NCBI RefSeq assembly: GCF_027744825.2
Contig: NC_071334.1
Location: 2,184,937 to 2,248,936, forward strand
Direction of reading: 5' to 3'
Source: Synchiropus splendidus
Taxonomy: Eukaryota > Chordata > Actinopteri > Syngnathiformes > Callionymidae
Length of the DNA stretch: 64,000 nt
In this document: positions 1 to 13,535 of the stretch, piece by piece
How positions within the stretch are numbered: position 1 is the stretch's first letter
Layout of the letters: each line of letters starts with the position of its first letter
Made by a program: the position numbers and the translations under genes
The notes under the pieces: generated by a model
Seen by the model: only the letters and a program-made list of their open reading frames with translations
Told to the model about the DNA's origin: nothing
The model's database searches: none

Positions 1-1260
1 CATCTTCTTTAATCATCAGCAGGGACGCAACTTTTTAAAAATGCCAAAACAATAACTCTGAACCACATTGGCTGATTAGCTTCACCATTTTTCTTGACTT
101 GATGATCCAGAGTAAAGTGTTTGTTTTTTTCATAAATGGAAATTCAAGATGAAACTAGCACCGTATTTTCATCCTATTTTTTTCTTGATGTTTTAGTGAC
201 GTCTTTTTGGATTTTTTTTCTACAGCCATCTTTGTATCCACATTTTGTTTTCTCTTGTCGTTGTTTTGGTGACGATAGTGATGACGTTATGAACATTTAT
301 ACGTCAATTTTGAAAATGTTTCATTCTTTAACCGCTTCTGACTGAAGCTTTCTGCAAATATTTTGGACAGATTCAGTTCAATTGTACCGTTTGAGGATAC
401 ATCTTCTGTCTGAGGCTTTTTTTTTTTAATGAGCAAGAAGTTTTTGTGAGGTTGATGATTTTTTTTTTTTTTTTTTTCCTTAAAAAAAGTAAAGAAAACA
501 ACATTCCTGTGTTGACCACAGATGAATGTGGAAAGTACATCAGAACAAGCCCTGATGGGAGCCTGAAATACCTACAGGCCTGGCAGGTATATTCAAGTCT
601 CCTGAGTGGCAGGAACCTTCACGTCTGCTTGAAAACTGAAGTGAGATGGAATTGAGTTGAACTGATCTTCTATCTATCTATGTATGGTTTTATGTATACT
701 GCATCATATTCAATATGTTATCAAGTCACTTATAACTGTTTATATTTTATTTATTTTTTTCGTCATGAAATGTGTTCATATATGACGGGTATTTATTATC
801 ACTTTTTTAATGCTGAAGCTTAACGTCTCTGATGTTTGTTGTGTGTCTGTAATGTCTTTAGTGTGTGTCAGCGTCTTGGTTGTCATTAGCCGGTGTGATA
901 AATCCGATCCAGTCTGATCCAATCGGATCTCATCCAGTTCAGATATGATCCGATCCAATCGAATTGAATCTCATCAAACACAGACTGAAGGAAGTCAAGG
1001 GTTTGTCCTCAGTTGAACAGCAATGATGTGATGTCTGGTCACATGGATCCATCAACAACAGTGGTTCCAACATCGAGCCCTGGGCCACACCTTGATGCTG
1101 CCAGCAGATCTGTGTTCTTCCTCCTTGGTAGTTGGAGAACCACGTGTCTCTAACAGCTTTCAAAATGAAGACTGGTGTGGCAACAAACGTCCCTATAAGT
1201 GACTGAGTGACGTCCCTATAATCCCCGGAGCAGAGCTCATCCCCCGGTATCTCCGCAGCG
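1..1260. other. Gene-free AT-rich stretch
   Basis: I see no coding exon here. The sequence is AT-rich with long T runs near 419-428 and 461-478. Short open frames have no recognisable domains, no splice context and low-complexity composition. No terminal inverted repeats or RNA genes were recognised. Confidence 0.5.
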
Positions 1261-1283
1261 GCAGCAGCAGCAGCAGCAGCAGC
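1261..1283 (+). repeat. (GCA)n trinucleotide microsatellite
   Basis: About 7-8 uninterrupted GCA units lie in a locally GC-rich patch. There is no open reading frame around it that looks like a gene. Confidence 0.9.
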
Positions 1284-3835
1284 GGCTCATCCTTTGTTCA
1301 TCGCCTTCTCCTTCCTGCTCTCCTCGCTGACATGTCGGTGTCTTGCTTCTTTAAAAATGACACGAGAGGCATCAACTCATCCCGGAGCCTTTTGTCTACA
1401 CAACGCCAGCTGCAGTTTTGTCTTTTGAGATTTACTGCTGGTTTCGCGGAGCAGAGTTGTCGAAGTGGAGTGATCATTTATGGCGCTGCTTTAGCACACA
1501 CCTGAACAGAGAGCATTTCCAGCCTTTTAGGGCAAGTTTTGCTAACAGAAGTGCGGCGATAAAGGCTCTGATAAAGCGCCTGGATACACGGGCTGTTCAT
1601 GAAGCCGTCGCTAACATAGCAACGGTGCCAGCGACAGACCTCAAGTGCCCTGCGGGGCTTCCATCTTTCCTTTCATCAGTCGGAACTGTCGACTTGTCTG
1701 TGTGTTCCAGGAAGTTAAAGGTGGTTCGGATGTGCTGCTGAAAGAAAGTCATGGCTTGTCAAGGATGTGGAACCCAGTAGCTGAAGGTTCACATTAGACT
1801 CGGGAGAGTGATTTAACAATTTATTAATATGAATAATATAAACACAATAGACGAACAGGAACGGTAAACCAAGGCCGTCAGTTACCAAACTCCTGGAGAA
1901 ACAGAAAACAGGAGATTGATAAGAAGCCTGACAAAGAGGGACAACTGAAGATGCACTCGGAGGTGCAGGTAACAAAAAGTGCTCAGCAGTGGATCTAATC
2001 ACACACATACACGAGGAATAACTATAACGCGGAGAAACAGAAAAAGTGATCAAAGTAATAAAAAACACTCACATGCACAGCAGCAGCAGCAAGAAGCAAT
2101 AAAGGCGGAGGAACGAGAGTAACTAAGGAGGCGGCTGAGAAAAGACGCGCACGGAATTTGGAACGACAGGAGAACAAGAGACGCGAGGATCGAAGGAGTT
2201 TACCGTGAGGAAGCGAAGCAACCATCTGGCGACACGAGCTGGGACCCAGGTGTTGAAATCCATGTGAGGTTGATCCACAAATGAATCCCAGCCGAGTGGC
2301 TCGGGAAGCTGAGGAAAAACAAGGAAACGGAAACAGAAACGAACAGGCAACAACAAAATAAAAGCACGAGGGAAAACACAGAACATGACAGTCTTTTCCC
2401 AAAACAATGAAAGCAAATCAGTGCATGAGATTTTGTATGAAACGTGTCCAAGGACAAAGGAGATGCTAACACTGTAGCGCCTGATGGAGGGCCGCTCACG
2501 CTTTGTTGTGCTACTGGTAGCAGTAGCCCCGCCTCCTTTTTGAGATGCACGACTGATTAGCATGTTAAATTCAGTGTTGATGAGCTAATACGTGCCACAA
2601 ACTTAGCTGTGTGTAGCGTCCAGGTGAGAGTTGAAAAACCCCTCACGGTGCAAGGCCAGCTCCTACGGTGACAGAGAAGGAAAAGAGAAGGAAAAACCAT
2701 CCATTTCAGCAGTGAAGTGGAGGCACAGTAGACGGTAGCGGTCGCTAGCGTTCAAATAGTTATAATAATATTTTTAATATATTTTCTACTCTGTGGGCCG
2801 TTGTACTCTTTGTTTTATTTCTTTGTTGTTTGTTGTTTTTTTCAATCCATGTAATCTCAACCGTATCACATCACGATGATAGCATTTCCTTTTTCCACCA
2901 TAACTTTTTTCCTCCAAGTTCCTACTTTTTTCTTCCTTTTTTTCTCCTCTCCATCTCTCCTGTTGTATCCAACAAATAAATAAATAAAAGATTTATTTCG
3001 ATTTTTCTTTTCACTATATTATATATTTCACTTTTTTATAGATTTTCTCTCATCATTTTGTTCTGCCAAATGCTTTTGAATTTTATAATATAACCGTTAT
3101 TTTAAATATATTTTTTTAAGTGAAACACATTTAGGATTCATATTCAAACAGAGTTTCTGGCTGCTGGTTTTATTCTTGGAGGGAGAGTGATCTTCTCTCG
3201 GTTTGAGATCCACTCTCGTCGGGTCGGATTCAGATCTAATTCCCGACTGGTGTTTGACGCGGCAGCCGTACGTGCCTGAGTGGCGGCGATATGTTCGCGC
3301 CTCCTGAAAGCGTATCGATCAGTCTCCAGCCGCGGCAAACACGTGCGGGTGAGGGATCGAAGAGCGCGGCATTAGCAGCGGCTAATTGCTTGTCCCGGCT
3401 GCTGTTATGAATCCGAGAGCAGCAACGTTCTGGAGGAGGAGCGCCATGAGCAGTGGCCGACGGCAGGAGACGGATTGAGCACCTGCCGTGTGGGTAATGT
3501 AATCTGTGTCAAATGGTGCTCCAGAAGCCGTCAGCAGGGTCACATCCATCACGCCGGCGCTAATGGAGTCCATTCCAGTGAGGAAGCATCAACATCCACT
3601 TACACAAACACACATTGCAGATTATTAATTGTCCCACTCCACCACACTTGAGAGCGGGGTGCTGCGGGGCGAGTCCTGTTTGAGGAAGGGCTTTCACCTC
3701 CAGCCACGTCAGAGGATCAGATCTGTGAAAGCTCAGGGGTAAATGGTGCGTGATCCAAATGTGAGAAGCACAGTAGACACACTGCCTGCTGCGGGAGGGT
3801 CTGCAGCTTGGACCGAGAGCTTCATGACCCCAAAT
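1284..3835. other. Gene-free stretch, no recognised element
   Basis: No exon with homology I recognise. 1284-2600 is of mixed composition with several short overlapping open frames on both strands. 2750-3130 is strongly AT-rich. 3140-3560 is GC-richer, with homeobox-like TAAT-containing words; it could be regulatory, but that is only an impression of composition. Confidence 0.4.
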
Positions 3836-4010
3836 CAGGGGTCGGCAACCCACGACTCCGCAACCGCATGCGGCTCTTTCATCCTTATGTTGTGGCTCTG
3901 CGTGGCTTGGGGAAATACGGGGCTTAGAATTGTGTTCGGCTCTGAAGTCCGACATGTGACAGACTGGTGTGGAGAGCTGCACCTTGTCTCTGGAAGCTCT
4001 CCGCGTGGGG
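3836..4010 (+). mobile_element. hAT-type DNA transposon terminal remnant
   Basis: The stretch opens with CAGGGGTCGGCAACCC and then reads on through CCGCATGCGGCTC. This style of terminus is familiar from hAT (Charlie/Zaphod-like) elements in vertebrates. I did not find the matching opposite terminus or any transposase frame, so this is one end of a non-autonomous or broken copy. The right limit is approximate. Confidence 0.5.
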
Positions 4011-4539
4011 TGAGCTTCTCACCTCAGATGACTCGCCACTAGATGCCGGAGACTATGTGTACAGCGCGACTCCACGCGAAAATGACGAATGCTGGTCTGG
4101 TAAAGGGTCTGATGGCTTTCGGACATGGTTGTAGAACGACTTAAGAAACTCCCAGAACACTGAGGTGAGCAGCCGCAGCTGCAGGAGACTGGTGCTGGGG
4201 AGGAGCGCAGCGCGGCAGCACGTGCGGATGTTTGGGAACTCACCTGTTTTTGCCTTTATTAGGCTGATCAACATCAGAGAACAATGTTGGGATGTAACTG
4301 TTGCCATGCGACTCAGGCCTCAACCACGGAGCTGACAGTCCTGCGTAATGATGAAGGTGACTTCCCACACGCTGTGTGCAGAGGTTCAGCAGCAGAAGTC
4401 CCATTATCTGGTCAAATAATATTCAGGCAGTTATTTTGCAAATTTTTTTTTTCATTGTTCAGTATAATAGTGCCTCTTTTTCCATTTTCAGTTCAGGTCA
4501 AGGCTCTGCTACACGCTCCGAAAGCAGTAGGATAACCAT

Positions 4540-4750
4540 GTAGTCGAGTGCCATCTTGACTAGTCACAGTGAACTCAAATCATTTTCTCTTCTCGTCCAG
4601 TTAAGTTAAGTTTGTCAAGTCAATGTTTTGTCTTCTCTTTTCTAGTCAAGTGAAATCAGGCCTTCATGTCTAGCAACTAGTCACCATCAAGTCAAGTCAC
4701 CGTCACGTCAAGATACGTCATGTCTTTTCACGTCATTGTCATCGTCAAGT
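4540..4750 (+). repeat. Degenerate GTCAAGTCA-type tandem repeat
   Basis: Words such as GTCAAGTCA, CACGTCA and ACGTCATGTC recur every 8-20 bases across about 200 bp. This is an old, decayed short tandem repeat. It contains several CGTCA half-sites by chance of its motif. No gene is seen. Confidence 0.55.
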
Positions 4751-7343
4751 TACGACGTGTCAGGTGTTTTCAACATCGAGTCTGATCTCATCTTGTCAAG
4801 TTCCTCCTTTTGTGTCGGTCCTCATGGTTTTCGTTTTGGATTCTTGATCCTCCTCTCTCTCCTGTTTTTGGGTCCAAAACCATCTGGATCACATCACGAT
4901 AGATTATTTATCCTCGCTGAGAAAAAAAACAAATCATCTTGTGGCGACAACTACCGAGTCTGGATCCAAGTCACAGCAGCCATGAAGTCATTTGCCGACC
5001 CTGAGCCACCCCTCCACCCCCCTGAGCTCCCCATTAATGACCTCTTGGGTATGAGATGCTGACTGTGGATGCTGGTTAAACAAGTCCCACTGACTTGCGA
5101 AACCCCTTCCAAAAGCCAATGAAGGACTTGTTGCCTGGCATGTCTGTTAAAGCGGTGTATTCCACAAAAAAACTGTTTGGTGGAATCCCAGAAATGAGGA
5201 TGTTTAGGCTCGTCGTGCGACCGTGGGCCTCACCATCGATTTTCTTCTGTCTAATATGGCCGCTCTATTGATTTCCTCGCAGTTTTATAGCAGTTTGTAA
5301 TTACAGTGGATCAGCGCGGCTGTGAGTCCCAGATAACCTTGTCTATAGGGGTCGAGAGTATTTAACCATTTCAGCCATTCTTTTTATTGTCTGAATGGCG
5401 GTGAGATGAGAACTGTTTGAACGTTCGGCCAGAACCTCTGGGACCAGGGTCTGCAACCGTGACTTCCCTCTGGCCACCATCTTACGGCTCACCTATCCAA
5501 GGTTGCACAGCTTTCGTGGACAAAACTTTCCAAAACCCAAGACTTGATTCTCCACCTGCCAAAGGGTGTGGAAGGTTGCGGACTGTGCTGAATCGACAGC
5601 AGCATTGACAGACCAAAGCCCGATTCCTAAGCCAGCTCGTGGGACCTGAAGGACTGAGGCTGGATACAGTTGGACTCACTACATGTGGGCTCCTCTTGGT
5701 CGATGAACGGCTCATTTCCCTGGGTCGTACGGATGGATGAGGAGGTGTGAGGCCACATTCCTTGGACACTTGGGAGCTCATCTGCTCACCAAATCTCACC
5801 TCCTAAATGTAAGTAAAAGGGGGCAGAGCTGCGGGACGTGCCTCAGGATTCCTGTTAGAATGAACTGGACTGAAACGCTTCAGGTGCAGACTGACGGGCA
5901 TCATATTTAATGAAGTATTTTCCTCCATCTTTCTTTTGGGAGCACAGAAGTGGGTCACACAAAAGCAAAGGAGGGAAGCGTTCCTCGCACCCTGCTGCTG
6001 GGTTTGTGGTCGCCTCTGCGGGCTCTGACAGATGGGGGGGGTCTCCGTGTTTGATTTGACAGCCAATCTCTCACTCCCCTGGACCCCAGGAGACTCCCGG
6101 GATGCCGCCACATCAGATTATACCAGGTACACCCGCAATACCCCCCGACCAGTTCAGGCAATTCCCATTTCTATTGGCTCGGCCCAAACAGCTATACGTC
6201 TTGTTTGAGAACGTCACGCTGCGGCAGCAGCTCTTTGTTTAGTTCTCCCTCTTCCCGCCGCGTGACGTCTGTTCCGACGCATTTCGATCAGATTGTTTCT
6301 TTCAAGCCTGGAAACTTTTTCATGCAGAAGCACTGAGCAAGAGAAGTTCAGGTGTGGGGAATATTTGTTTCCATGGCCCACGATAAAACTCGTGCCCGTT
6401 GAAGAAAACACAGTCAGTTCTGAGCTGGGATGAGGGTCCAGTCCAGTCCAGGACAGAGACCAGATCTAGCCCTGGTGGACAGCTCTCAGGGTTTTATGAA
6501 AAGTCTAGATGTCCCTTCTCCCTTTGTAGTGACCCCAAGAGGTTTTTCTGTCTTTCTTAGAGGGAGAAGCTCTTGTCGTCCAGGAGAGACTGAGAGTAGA
6601 CCCACTCCTCCTCCATCAGAGGACAGGTGAGGAGGCTTGGGGAATGAGTCACAGCTGCCCCTGCATGAATGAAAACACCACATCCTGATCGGCCGTGATG
6701 GAATCTTTCAAAATGAAAAAGTCGACCCGAACACAAGGGGAGCAGCCTGCCCCAGAGTGCGTCCACTTCTCGCGAGTTTCTCCAGGTCCAATTAGCATGT
6801 CCCGCCCCAAGCGCTCTCTGCCTTTAAATAATGAAGCACCCAACAGACTGCGGCTGCTTCTAATTGAATTATGGCTCAGATCGACGCAAGCTTCAGGGGA
6901 TTTCTTCAAAGTCCTGAATGTGCTGCGGGCAGAAGAGATGCGGGAAGACAGTCCTGGACCTGCTCCATCAGACTCACCCGTCCCCTCACACACAGGCTCT
7001 AACACTCCATCACACCTCTTTCACCTTGGGCTCCCACATCCTTCACGCTTCCCTCGCTGCAGTTCCCCCATGACACTTCCTCCGTAACCTTAACCATCCC
7101 CGGAGTGCATCCATCTCCAGGTGTCCGTCACACACCTGACAGCCTCAGCGTTCCGGGCCACTCCGCCAAGGAAAATTAAACTGCACGCCAAAATTCATGC
7201 TCAGATTTGGCATGAGAAGGTGCTGTGGGAGATACTTGCGGTGCGTTCACACGTTTGTGACCATGTGCCAGGGGAATGAAAACCAAAATGTTCAACTGAA
7301 GCTCCTTGGACCCACCTTGTATCAGGTGCTACAATCCTCTCTG
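4751..7343. other. Gene-free stretch
   Basis: No recognisable exon. Around 5640-5760 the words loosely resemble a Rex3/RTE LINE copy but are too diverged to claim. The 130-codon open frame at 6695-7087 has no domain I recognise and sits in a GC-balanced patch rich in homeodomain-like AATTA words (6785-6880), which may be regulatory rather than coding. Confidence 0.4.
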
Positions 7344-7420
7344 GTGGAGTCCCCCGGACCATGATGTTTGCTGATGACACAGCGGTTGGTCTTGAGAGTA
7401 AGGAGGCAGAAGCAAGGGAG
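7344..7420 (+). mobile_element. LINE reverse transcriptase fragment (FADD box)
   Basis: The plus-strand frame reads VPRTMMFADDTAVGLESKE. FADD corresponds to the YXDD catalytic box of reverse transcriptase, and the surrounding residues resemble RTE/Rex3-type fish LINEs. Nothing further of the polymerase is preserved on either side, so this is a short, dead fragment. Confidence 0.5.
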
Positions 7421-10030
7421 GGGAGGAAGGGAAGTCAGGTGTGATGAGGGAGGGAGGTGTCTTGGTGGCTCATAGGGAAACAGGAAACACAACACAACCG
7501 AAGGTTACAAACTAAAAGCGCAACAATGAGAGCGTGACAGGAGGAAGACCAAGTCCTGATTCCTGCCCATAAAAAGCAAAGTCCTGTTGGCCAGCAGAGG
7601 GCCGGATCCACAGGGCGGAAGGGCCACGCGCTGCTCCTTTTTAGCTCCAGGGGAAATACTTTTTTCCATCTTCCACATCTCAAAAAAATCGCCTGGAACA
7701 AACAAACGTGTGGCTCAGCCTCGCGGCTGCGTCCCTGCAGGGCAATTAGCAGCCACAGTCTTAATTACACCTCCAGATCGTTATCCGCGCAAATCTAGCG
7801 TTTGCCAGTGGAGCAGGTATCGATAACCGTTATATGAATGGCTCCCTCTCCGCAGGGCTGCGCCGCCGCCGCCTCCCGCGTGTGAGTGTGTGCGGGGAGC
7901 GGCATGGATTTTCACGTCCACTTGTCTGAAGTGATCTCAGGCTGCACGTGTTCCTACACGGGGGGGCGGTGGGGGGAACATGAGGGAGGGAATGTCCTCG
8001 GGATTCAACCCGGCTGTAACATGACCACCACAGGCCTTTGGTGGCTCATGGAGATCTTGTCACCGCCAACGTTAACGGTAAACGCACGATGAACACAGCA
8101 GCGCTGTCGAGGCAGCCGCCTCAGTTTTAGTTCGGTCGTGTCGACTGGTAATAGTCTTTGTCTAGTTTTGGGCGACAAAAACTCAGTAACATATTAGTCT
8201 AGTTTAGTCCGGGAGAAAGGTTTGTATGTTGTAATAATGTTATAATAATATTCATGGAAATAAAGGAGGGGACACAATTACTCTATTTACTATTGTGCAC
8301 AATTGAATGTAGGTTCACCAACTATATCAAGATAAGAATATACACGTGTGCACCTGAGCATTGTGTACATTGCACACATTTATGATGTATCACATCATTT
8401 TGTTCAACAACAACAATGTTCACAGTAGAATGGCCTCAACAATGCATTTCCATTATTGGTCATTTGCTTATTGACCACATGGTGGCGCACAACACATCGA
8501 ACATTAGCCAAAATGATTACGTATCTCAACTGTGGGCTTTGTTTGTTTTGTTTTTGTGCTGACATGTATGACGTGTTTCACACACAGAAGACTCTCAGTC
8601 AGGGTCCTGTCCTGGTTGGAGAAGAGGAGGAGTGGTTCAAGGCTCTCAGAGTCAAGTCGAGCACCAGCATGACATGAAAGCCCAGCTGGGAGGAGATGCT
8701 AGGTTCGACTGAGCGCCCGATCGCATGAGCTTTCAACGACAAGGTCATGTTTTCAATTCCAGAAATCTCACTGACAATATCTGCGCCCTGGTTGAAGGCA
8801 ACAACAAAAACCTGTGCCCAGAGTCAGAGGAGGCATCAACCTGCTCAACAGGCCAGTCGAAGAAAGCCCTTGTTCCTCAGCCCTGTCCACACGAAACAAA
8901 TGTCCTTTTGGTCTTCTACACAGACTCATCCACAACTCACAGCCAGAACCCCGACCTGCCATCAGCTCCACTGTCATATCGTGCACTTGGAGTGGAGCCT
9001 CTGTTGACGCTAGAGTTGGCTCTAGATTCTTGTCAGGATCTCTGGAAGACATGGAAAGAAAGTCTGGTGGCAGAATAATCATCTCATGGCGACTTAAGTC
9101 AGAAGGTTCTACAATCCAAAATCTCAGTTGTTTTTTTCTTCCACATTGCTGCTGCGCTTGGGTGACATTTTCTTGGATGAGAACTTCAGCCAGCTACAGC
9201 CAGGTTATTACAACGAAAGACATCTCAGACGTCAACAGTCAGAGTCAATGTAAATGTCAGCGCTGAATATAACGGGAACAAGCTGGCTTACCATATATGA
9301 ATAATGTGTCATTTGCATATGTAAAATCACCATTCGCCGCCTGAAAGCTGCTTCTATATGACGGAAGGCTGCAGACACGTCGGCTAATATCACGAAGGAT
9401 TGAGCAAGTTCAAATATCTGCCACCATCTGGAGAGAAAAGGTCAGCGGTAAATGACTCTGGCTCGCCGGCGTGCTGGATAGATATTGTCCTCCTGAAGAG
9501 AAACTTTGATCCAAATCGATCTCATTCTCATTGTTATTCCACAATAACACCCGGTAATAAAGCAGTAATGAAGTTGAAGATTCAGACGTTGTCGGTGGTC
9601 TTCATGAGGACAGCAGCAGGTTTTGGTACCCACTGACCGTTGAAATCCACAATCACATAAACTGCCATCTTAGCAAACTACAAGTTAGCGCTGCTAGCTG
9701 GTGTTAGCATAGAGAGGCACAAATAAGACACAAATACGTGACAATATCTAGTCATGAGTTTGACTCAGTTCTTGGTGCAGTGAGGGGGTGGGAGACATCT
9801 GGACTATAGGACACCAAAAAAGCCCTTAATATGAACATCACATATGATTCCCACGTTACATCATGGTGCTAACATGCTAATATAGCAGCAGCTTGTTGGC
9901 GCCAAAAACATCGCAAGAGACAAAGACATCTCCAGGGTGCATTTGAGGAACCTGGAAACCTCTGACTAAAAACTCCCTTTGCTTGATGTGCGGCCACCTA
10001 ATGGCAGCAGTTAGTGCAGCAGCTCTGACA
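7421..10030. other. Gene-free stretch
   Basis: No recognisable exon. 7720-7870 is a composition island with AATTA words. 8127-8210 carries words resembling fish MITE ends. Overlapping open frames at 8725-9266 on both strands show no domain, splice signals or family resemblance that I can identify. Confidence 0.4.
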
Positions 10031-10032
10031 CA

Positions 10033-10266
10033 CGCACGCTGGTGCACACGCATGCTGGTGCGCACACACGCGCACACACACAGCTCTTTCTAAATGAAAA
10101 CAAAGTCAGGACCCTCCAGTCCCTCCAGACAAGGTCAGGACTCAATCTTTTTCACCCCAACATGCCCATTTCCTTCCGTCCCTGTGGAGGAGACCCATTT
10201 CTCTTTCTTCCTTTCCACATCTCCTTTTCTATTACACACGCCACACACACACACGCCACACACACG
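10033..10266 (+). repeat. CA-rich imperfect microsatellite pair
   Basis: Imperfect CA/CACG runs occur at about 10033-10083 and 10232-10266, separated by unrelated sequence. Confidence 0.7.
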
Positions 10267-10879
10267 CCGCTGTCACGAGTGCACTTCTCCAACATCCTGG
10301 GGCAAGAATGGAAATAATCAGTGCTTCTTGCCCGGGAATCGACACTAATGAGCTGCTGTTGATTTACTGGAGTTTTGGAGTTTGTCCGGAGAACATTCAC
10401 CTGCTCAGCGACTCCGGCGGACTGTCAGTCAGCAGCCAGTAAGCACCGCTGTGAGACTAGGATTCAATTGCTGAGCGCGAGCTTTATGCCATCGGCTCTC
10501 GGGCTGCATATTTGCTGCCCAGTGCAATATTTGCGGCTGATGGAGGCGGAGAGCTGAGGTCTTGAACAAAAGCTAAACCCTCCGTTTCAGCATGCTTGAA
10601 GAGTATTGCCTCCTTTGTTCCCTGACAAGACGAACTCACGTTGTTTACCTCCGTCACCGGCGTAATGCTTCTGCATTTCAGATCCAGAGGGCAGACGACC
10701 AAGCGCTGCATCCCGAGTTCCTTCTGTCCTTCTCAACACCAATGTGGACTAAGCGTGTTCCGGAATCCACCTGCCTGGTTGGAGCAGAGGTGGTCATGGC
10801 AAGCCCTGTGCCCTGAGCTGCCTCTCTACCACCCGGGCTGAGAAAGCATTCTCAGATCATCTGAGGCTGAGACGTCCCT

Positions 10880-11010
10880 CTCCCCATCAGTTGCCTCAAA
10901 TTCCTATAGGATACACAGAGGTGTTCCGAGGACAACCAAGAGACATGGTCTTTCACATGTGTCCTGGGTCTGCCCCAGGGTCTCCTACCTGTTGGACAAG
11001 CCTAGGAGTC
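10880..11010 (-). mobile_element. Diverged Rex3/RTE-type LINE fragment
   Basis: The plus strand carries CCTGGGTCTGCCCCAGGGTC followed by CTCCTACCTGTTGGACAAGC. Read in reverse, this matches the GRRPRGRPRTRW-encoding tail of the Rex3-type LINE that is well preserved at 51733-52376. It is highly diverged and carries no open frame; the limits are approximate. Confidence 0.45.
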
Positions 11011-13535
11011 GTCCAGGACGTATAACCTGTCCCCTCCTGTGGGACCCTACCTTTCTGCTTTGAGCATTCCAATGACCCTAAAAGCTACCTGAGGTTTTCA
11101 CACGACAAATAGATTCCAGACAAAGGACCAAAGAAGCAGCGAGGAAAATCAAAGACAGGCCTGGAGAACGGTAAGTTGGCGGCCAGCACTCTATGCGTGG
11201 GGGTCTTGACGGGTAAACCCTGGATTGTCTGTCTGTTGGGCTCACCACCAAATGACGGGCGGTACATTTGGGCCTTCAGTGGGAACTCAGTCCACCGATC
11301 CACCTACCTCACTGTTAAAAACGCGGTGACCACCAATGATGACCTTAATCCGTCTTCCACCAGTAACTCCTCATCTGTAGCCATACTGTGGTGGCGACAA
11401 ATCCTTTGCAGGGCTGAAACAAACTAGCCTGCATTTGTTCAATGTACACAAGTCCACCTTGAATATGGATTAACCGGGAGGACGATCGTCAAAGAACACA
11501 GCAGCGAGAGGCAGCCATTGGAAACGCCAACTTGGCATTGGTGAAACTGGAACCAGTGCTCCATGAGACCACCCACCTCCCATGCTAATGTGTCTGGCCA
11601 GGAGACATTTTCATTCAAACATGTCTCTCGAATAAGGAAGGAGAAACACAGCTACTTTTCTCAGAAGACACAGAACTTTATTCCTTGGAGGCATTTGGAT
11701 TCAACCCCGAGCAGGGAAACAGTTCGAGTCAATGTGCCACCTCACTCGGAAGACCCAACCCCACAAATCCGCACTGCCCTCTCACCGGTCCGACCTGGTA
11801 ACAAAGCTCCACAGTTGTGATAAGTTCTGAGGAACTTTCAACACCTAGTCCTCATACGTACACTGCTATTGCAGATTGGGTTCTGTCCCATCTGCACCCC
11901 CACTGGGTTACAGGCACTCCCTCTTAACGTTAAGGAATATAATTCCCTCAACAAACAGGATGGACTGAACATCTGCGACTGAAATGTGTCAGCCCATTGG
12001 TTCCCATAGTCACAAGTCTTTTCAGAGCCAGTTGTGCTAGTTAACCCAGGCACCGCTGTACATCTCCGACTGCCATCGTGCGCCGTCTTTCACAGATGGG
12101 TTTAGCTCGCAAAGTGGTTCCGAAAACGCCCCCACATTGGATCACAGCAGACAAACAACCGTGCTGCATTCAAGGACACCTCCCGAACAAGGAGTCACTT
12201 TTTGTTTTTTTTTAGACAACCTCAAAATTCAAGCCTCCCATCGACCATCAACCGTTTTGGCGGGTAGATAGCTGCACAGCGTGGCCAACACCAGGCGGGA
12301 CAAAAAGTACTGAGGCAAAAAGACACCTGGGCTGGAAGAACCGCTCACCAAATTGCACCAAGTGTAATGCACTTTACAGACGACGGGGTTTACCATGAAG
12401 ACAGATGCAGCAGTTTCATATCTCCCATAAATATATGGAGGCAGAGGAGAAAAGCCCTCAACAGATCATATAGCAGTCTGATGTTTGCTTTCATTTCCTC
12501 GCCCCGACATACAGGGGCGGGTAAACACGGAGCAGTGATGAAAGCCGGCGCCGCTGTGTTATGACACGCCTGAGATAGAGATGAGGAATACTGTGAAAAC
12601 ATGCAGAGTAAAAAAGAGCTGCCGGTGAGGGAGACGCCAAAGAGGCCATCCGTCCTGCAGCCACGGCCCGGGGCCCCGTCATTAGGGAGACGGATGGAGG
12701 AGGAACACGGCCTCTCGTCCTGGAACACAAATTGACCGGTCGTCCCCCAACTTCCCTGCGCGACACTCAGCTACAGCCGGCGCCAACTTTACTACTGTGT
12801 TGCCACTTGTTGAAAAACACCATTCCCATCATGCCTCTCTTCTTTGTCTTCGAGGGGAACACTTGTTTGAGGGTTCGCGAGCTTTGCGTCTAGGGGGCGC
12901 CTCTCAGCCATTTATACTCCTCCAAGGTCAGATCTGATCTGATATAATGGTATATGATATATGGGGGTTGTCCGACCACCTTCTGGAGGCTCGACAACTT
13001 GGGAGGTTTTACACAACAATAAAACTGCCTCGCCTTAAATATGAAACACAGAAGCAGTGCTCACCAAAAGGTGGACTGGAAGGCCAGTGAATGCATGGGC
13101 CCGGGACGTGGGTCAGGAAGACCAGGTCCAGGTGACGCGGCTGTGGTGAGCAGCACAGCGACACAAACCAGCGGCGTCTCTCTGACAACAAATATTTATC
13201 GGATCCGACTAAATCAGGGGTCTAAATATTGAATGCGCTGTTGACAAGTGACATAAATATGCAGAGTTGTGTGCGCACATCCATGAATCTATGCCGGAGC
13301 AGTTTTTGCATATTTCCAGCGGCATTGTTGAGTCGAGGTTGATTTGTGGGCGTCATAACACAACCAGACACGCACAGGAACGCGCGGGGTCGCTTCCCAG
13401 ACTCGGTGGGAATGATCGCGCGCACTAATGCTGCGGTGTTGCACGAGTCACGCGGCTGTCAGCGAACAGATGAGCTGAACCAGGAGGAGAGTGGCGGAAC
13501 ACCAGAGAGCGATACTGCCTATCGAGCCGGTCAGT
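11011..13535. other. Gene-free stretch
   Basis: No recognisable exon, RNA gene or terminal repeats. Short open frames are scattered on both strands. 12360-12700 has an AT/GC texture reminiscent of conserved non-coding sequence, but without a comparison genome this cannot be supported. Confidence 0.4.

Noticed and set aside
6695..7087. 130-codon frame as a gene
   Set aside because: No recognised family and no splice support. Similar open frames exist on the opposite strand of the same GC-balanced patch.
8725..9266. Cluster of overlapping open frames of 86-150 codons
   Set aside because: Three plus frames and one minus frame are open together, which is typical of chance. No domain seen.
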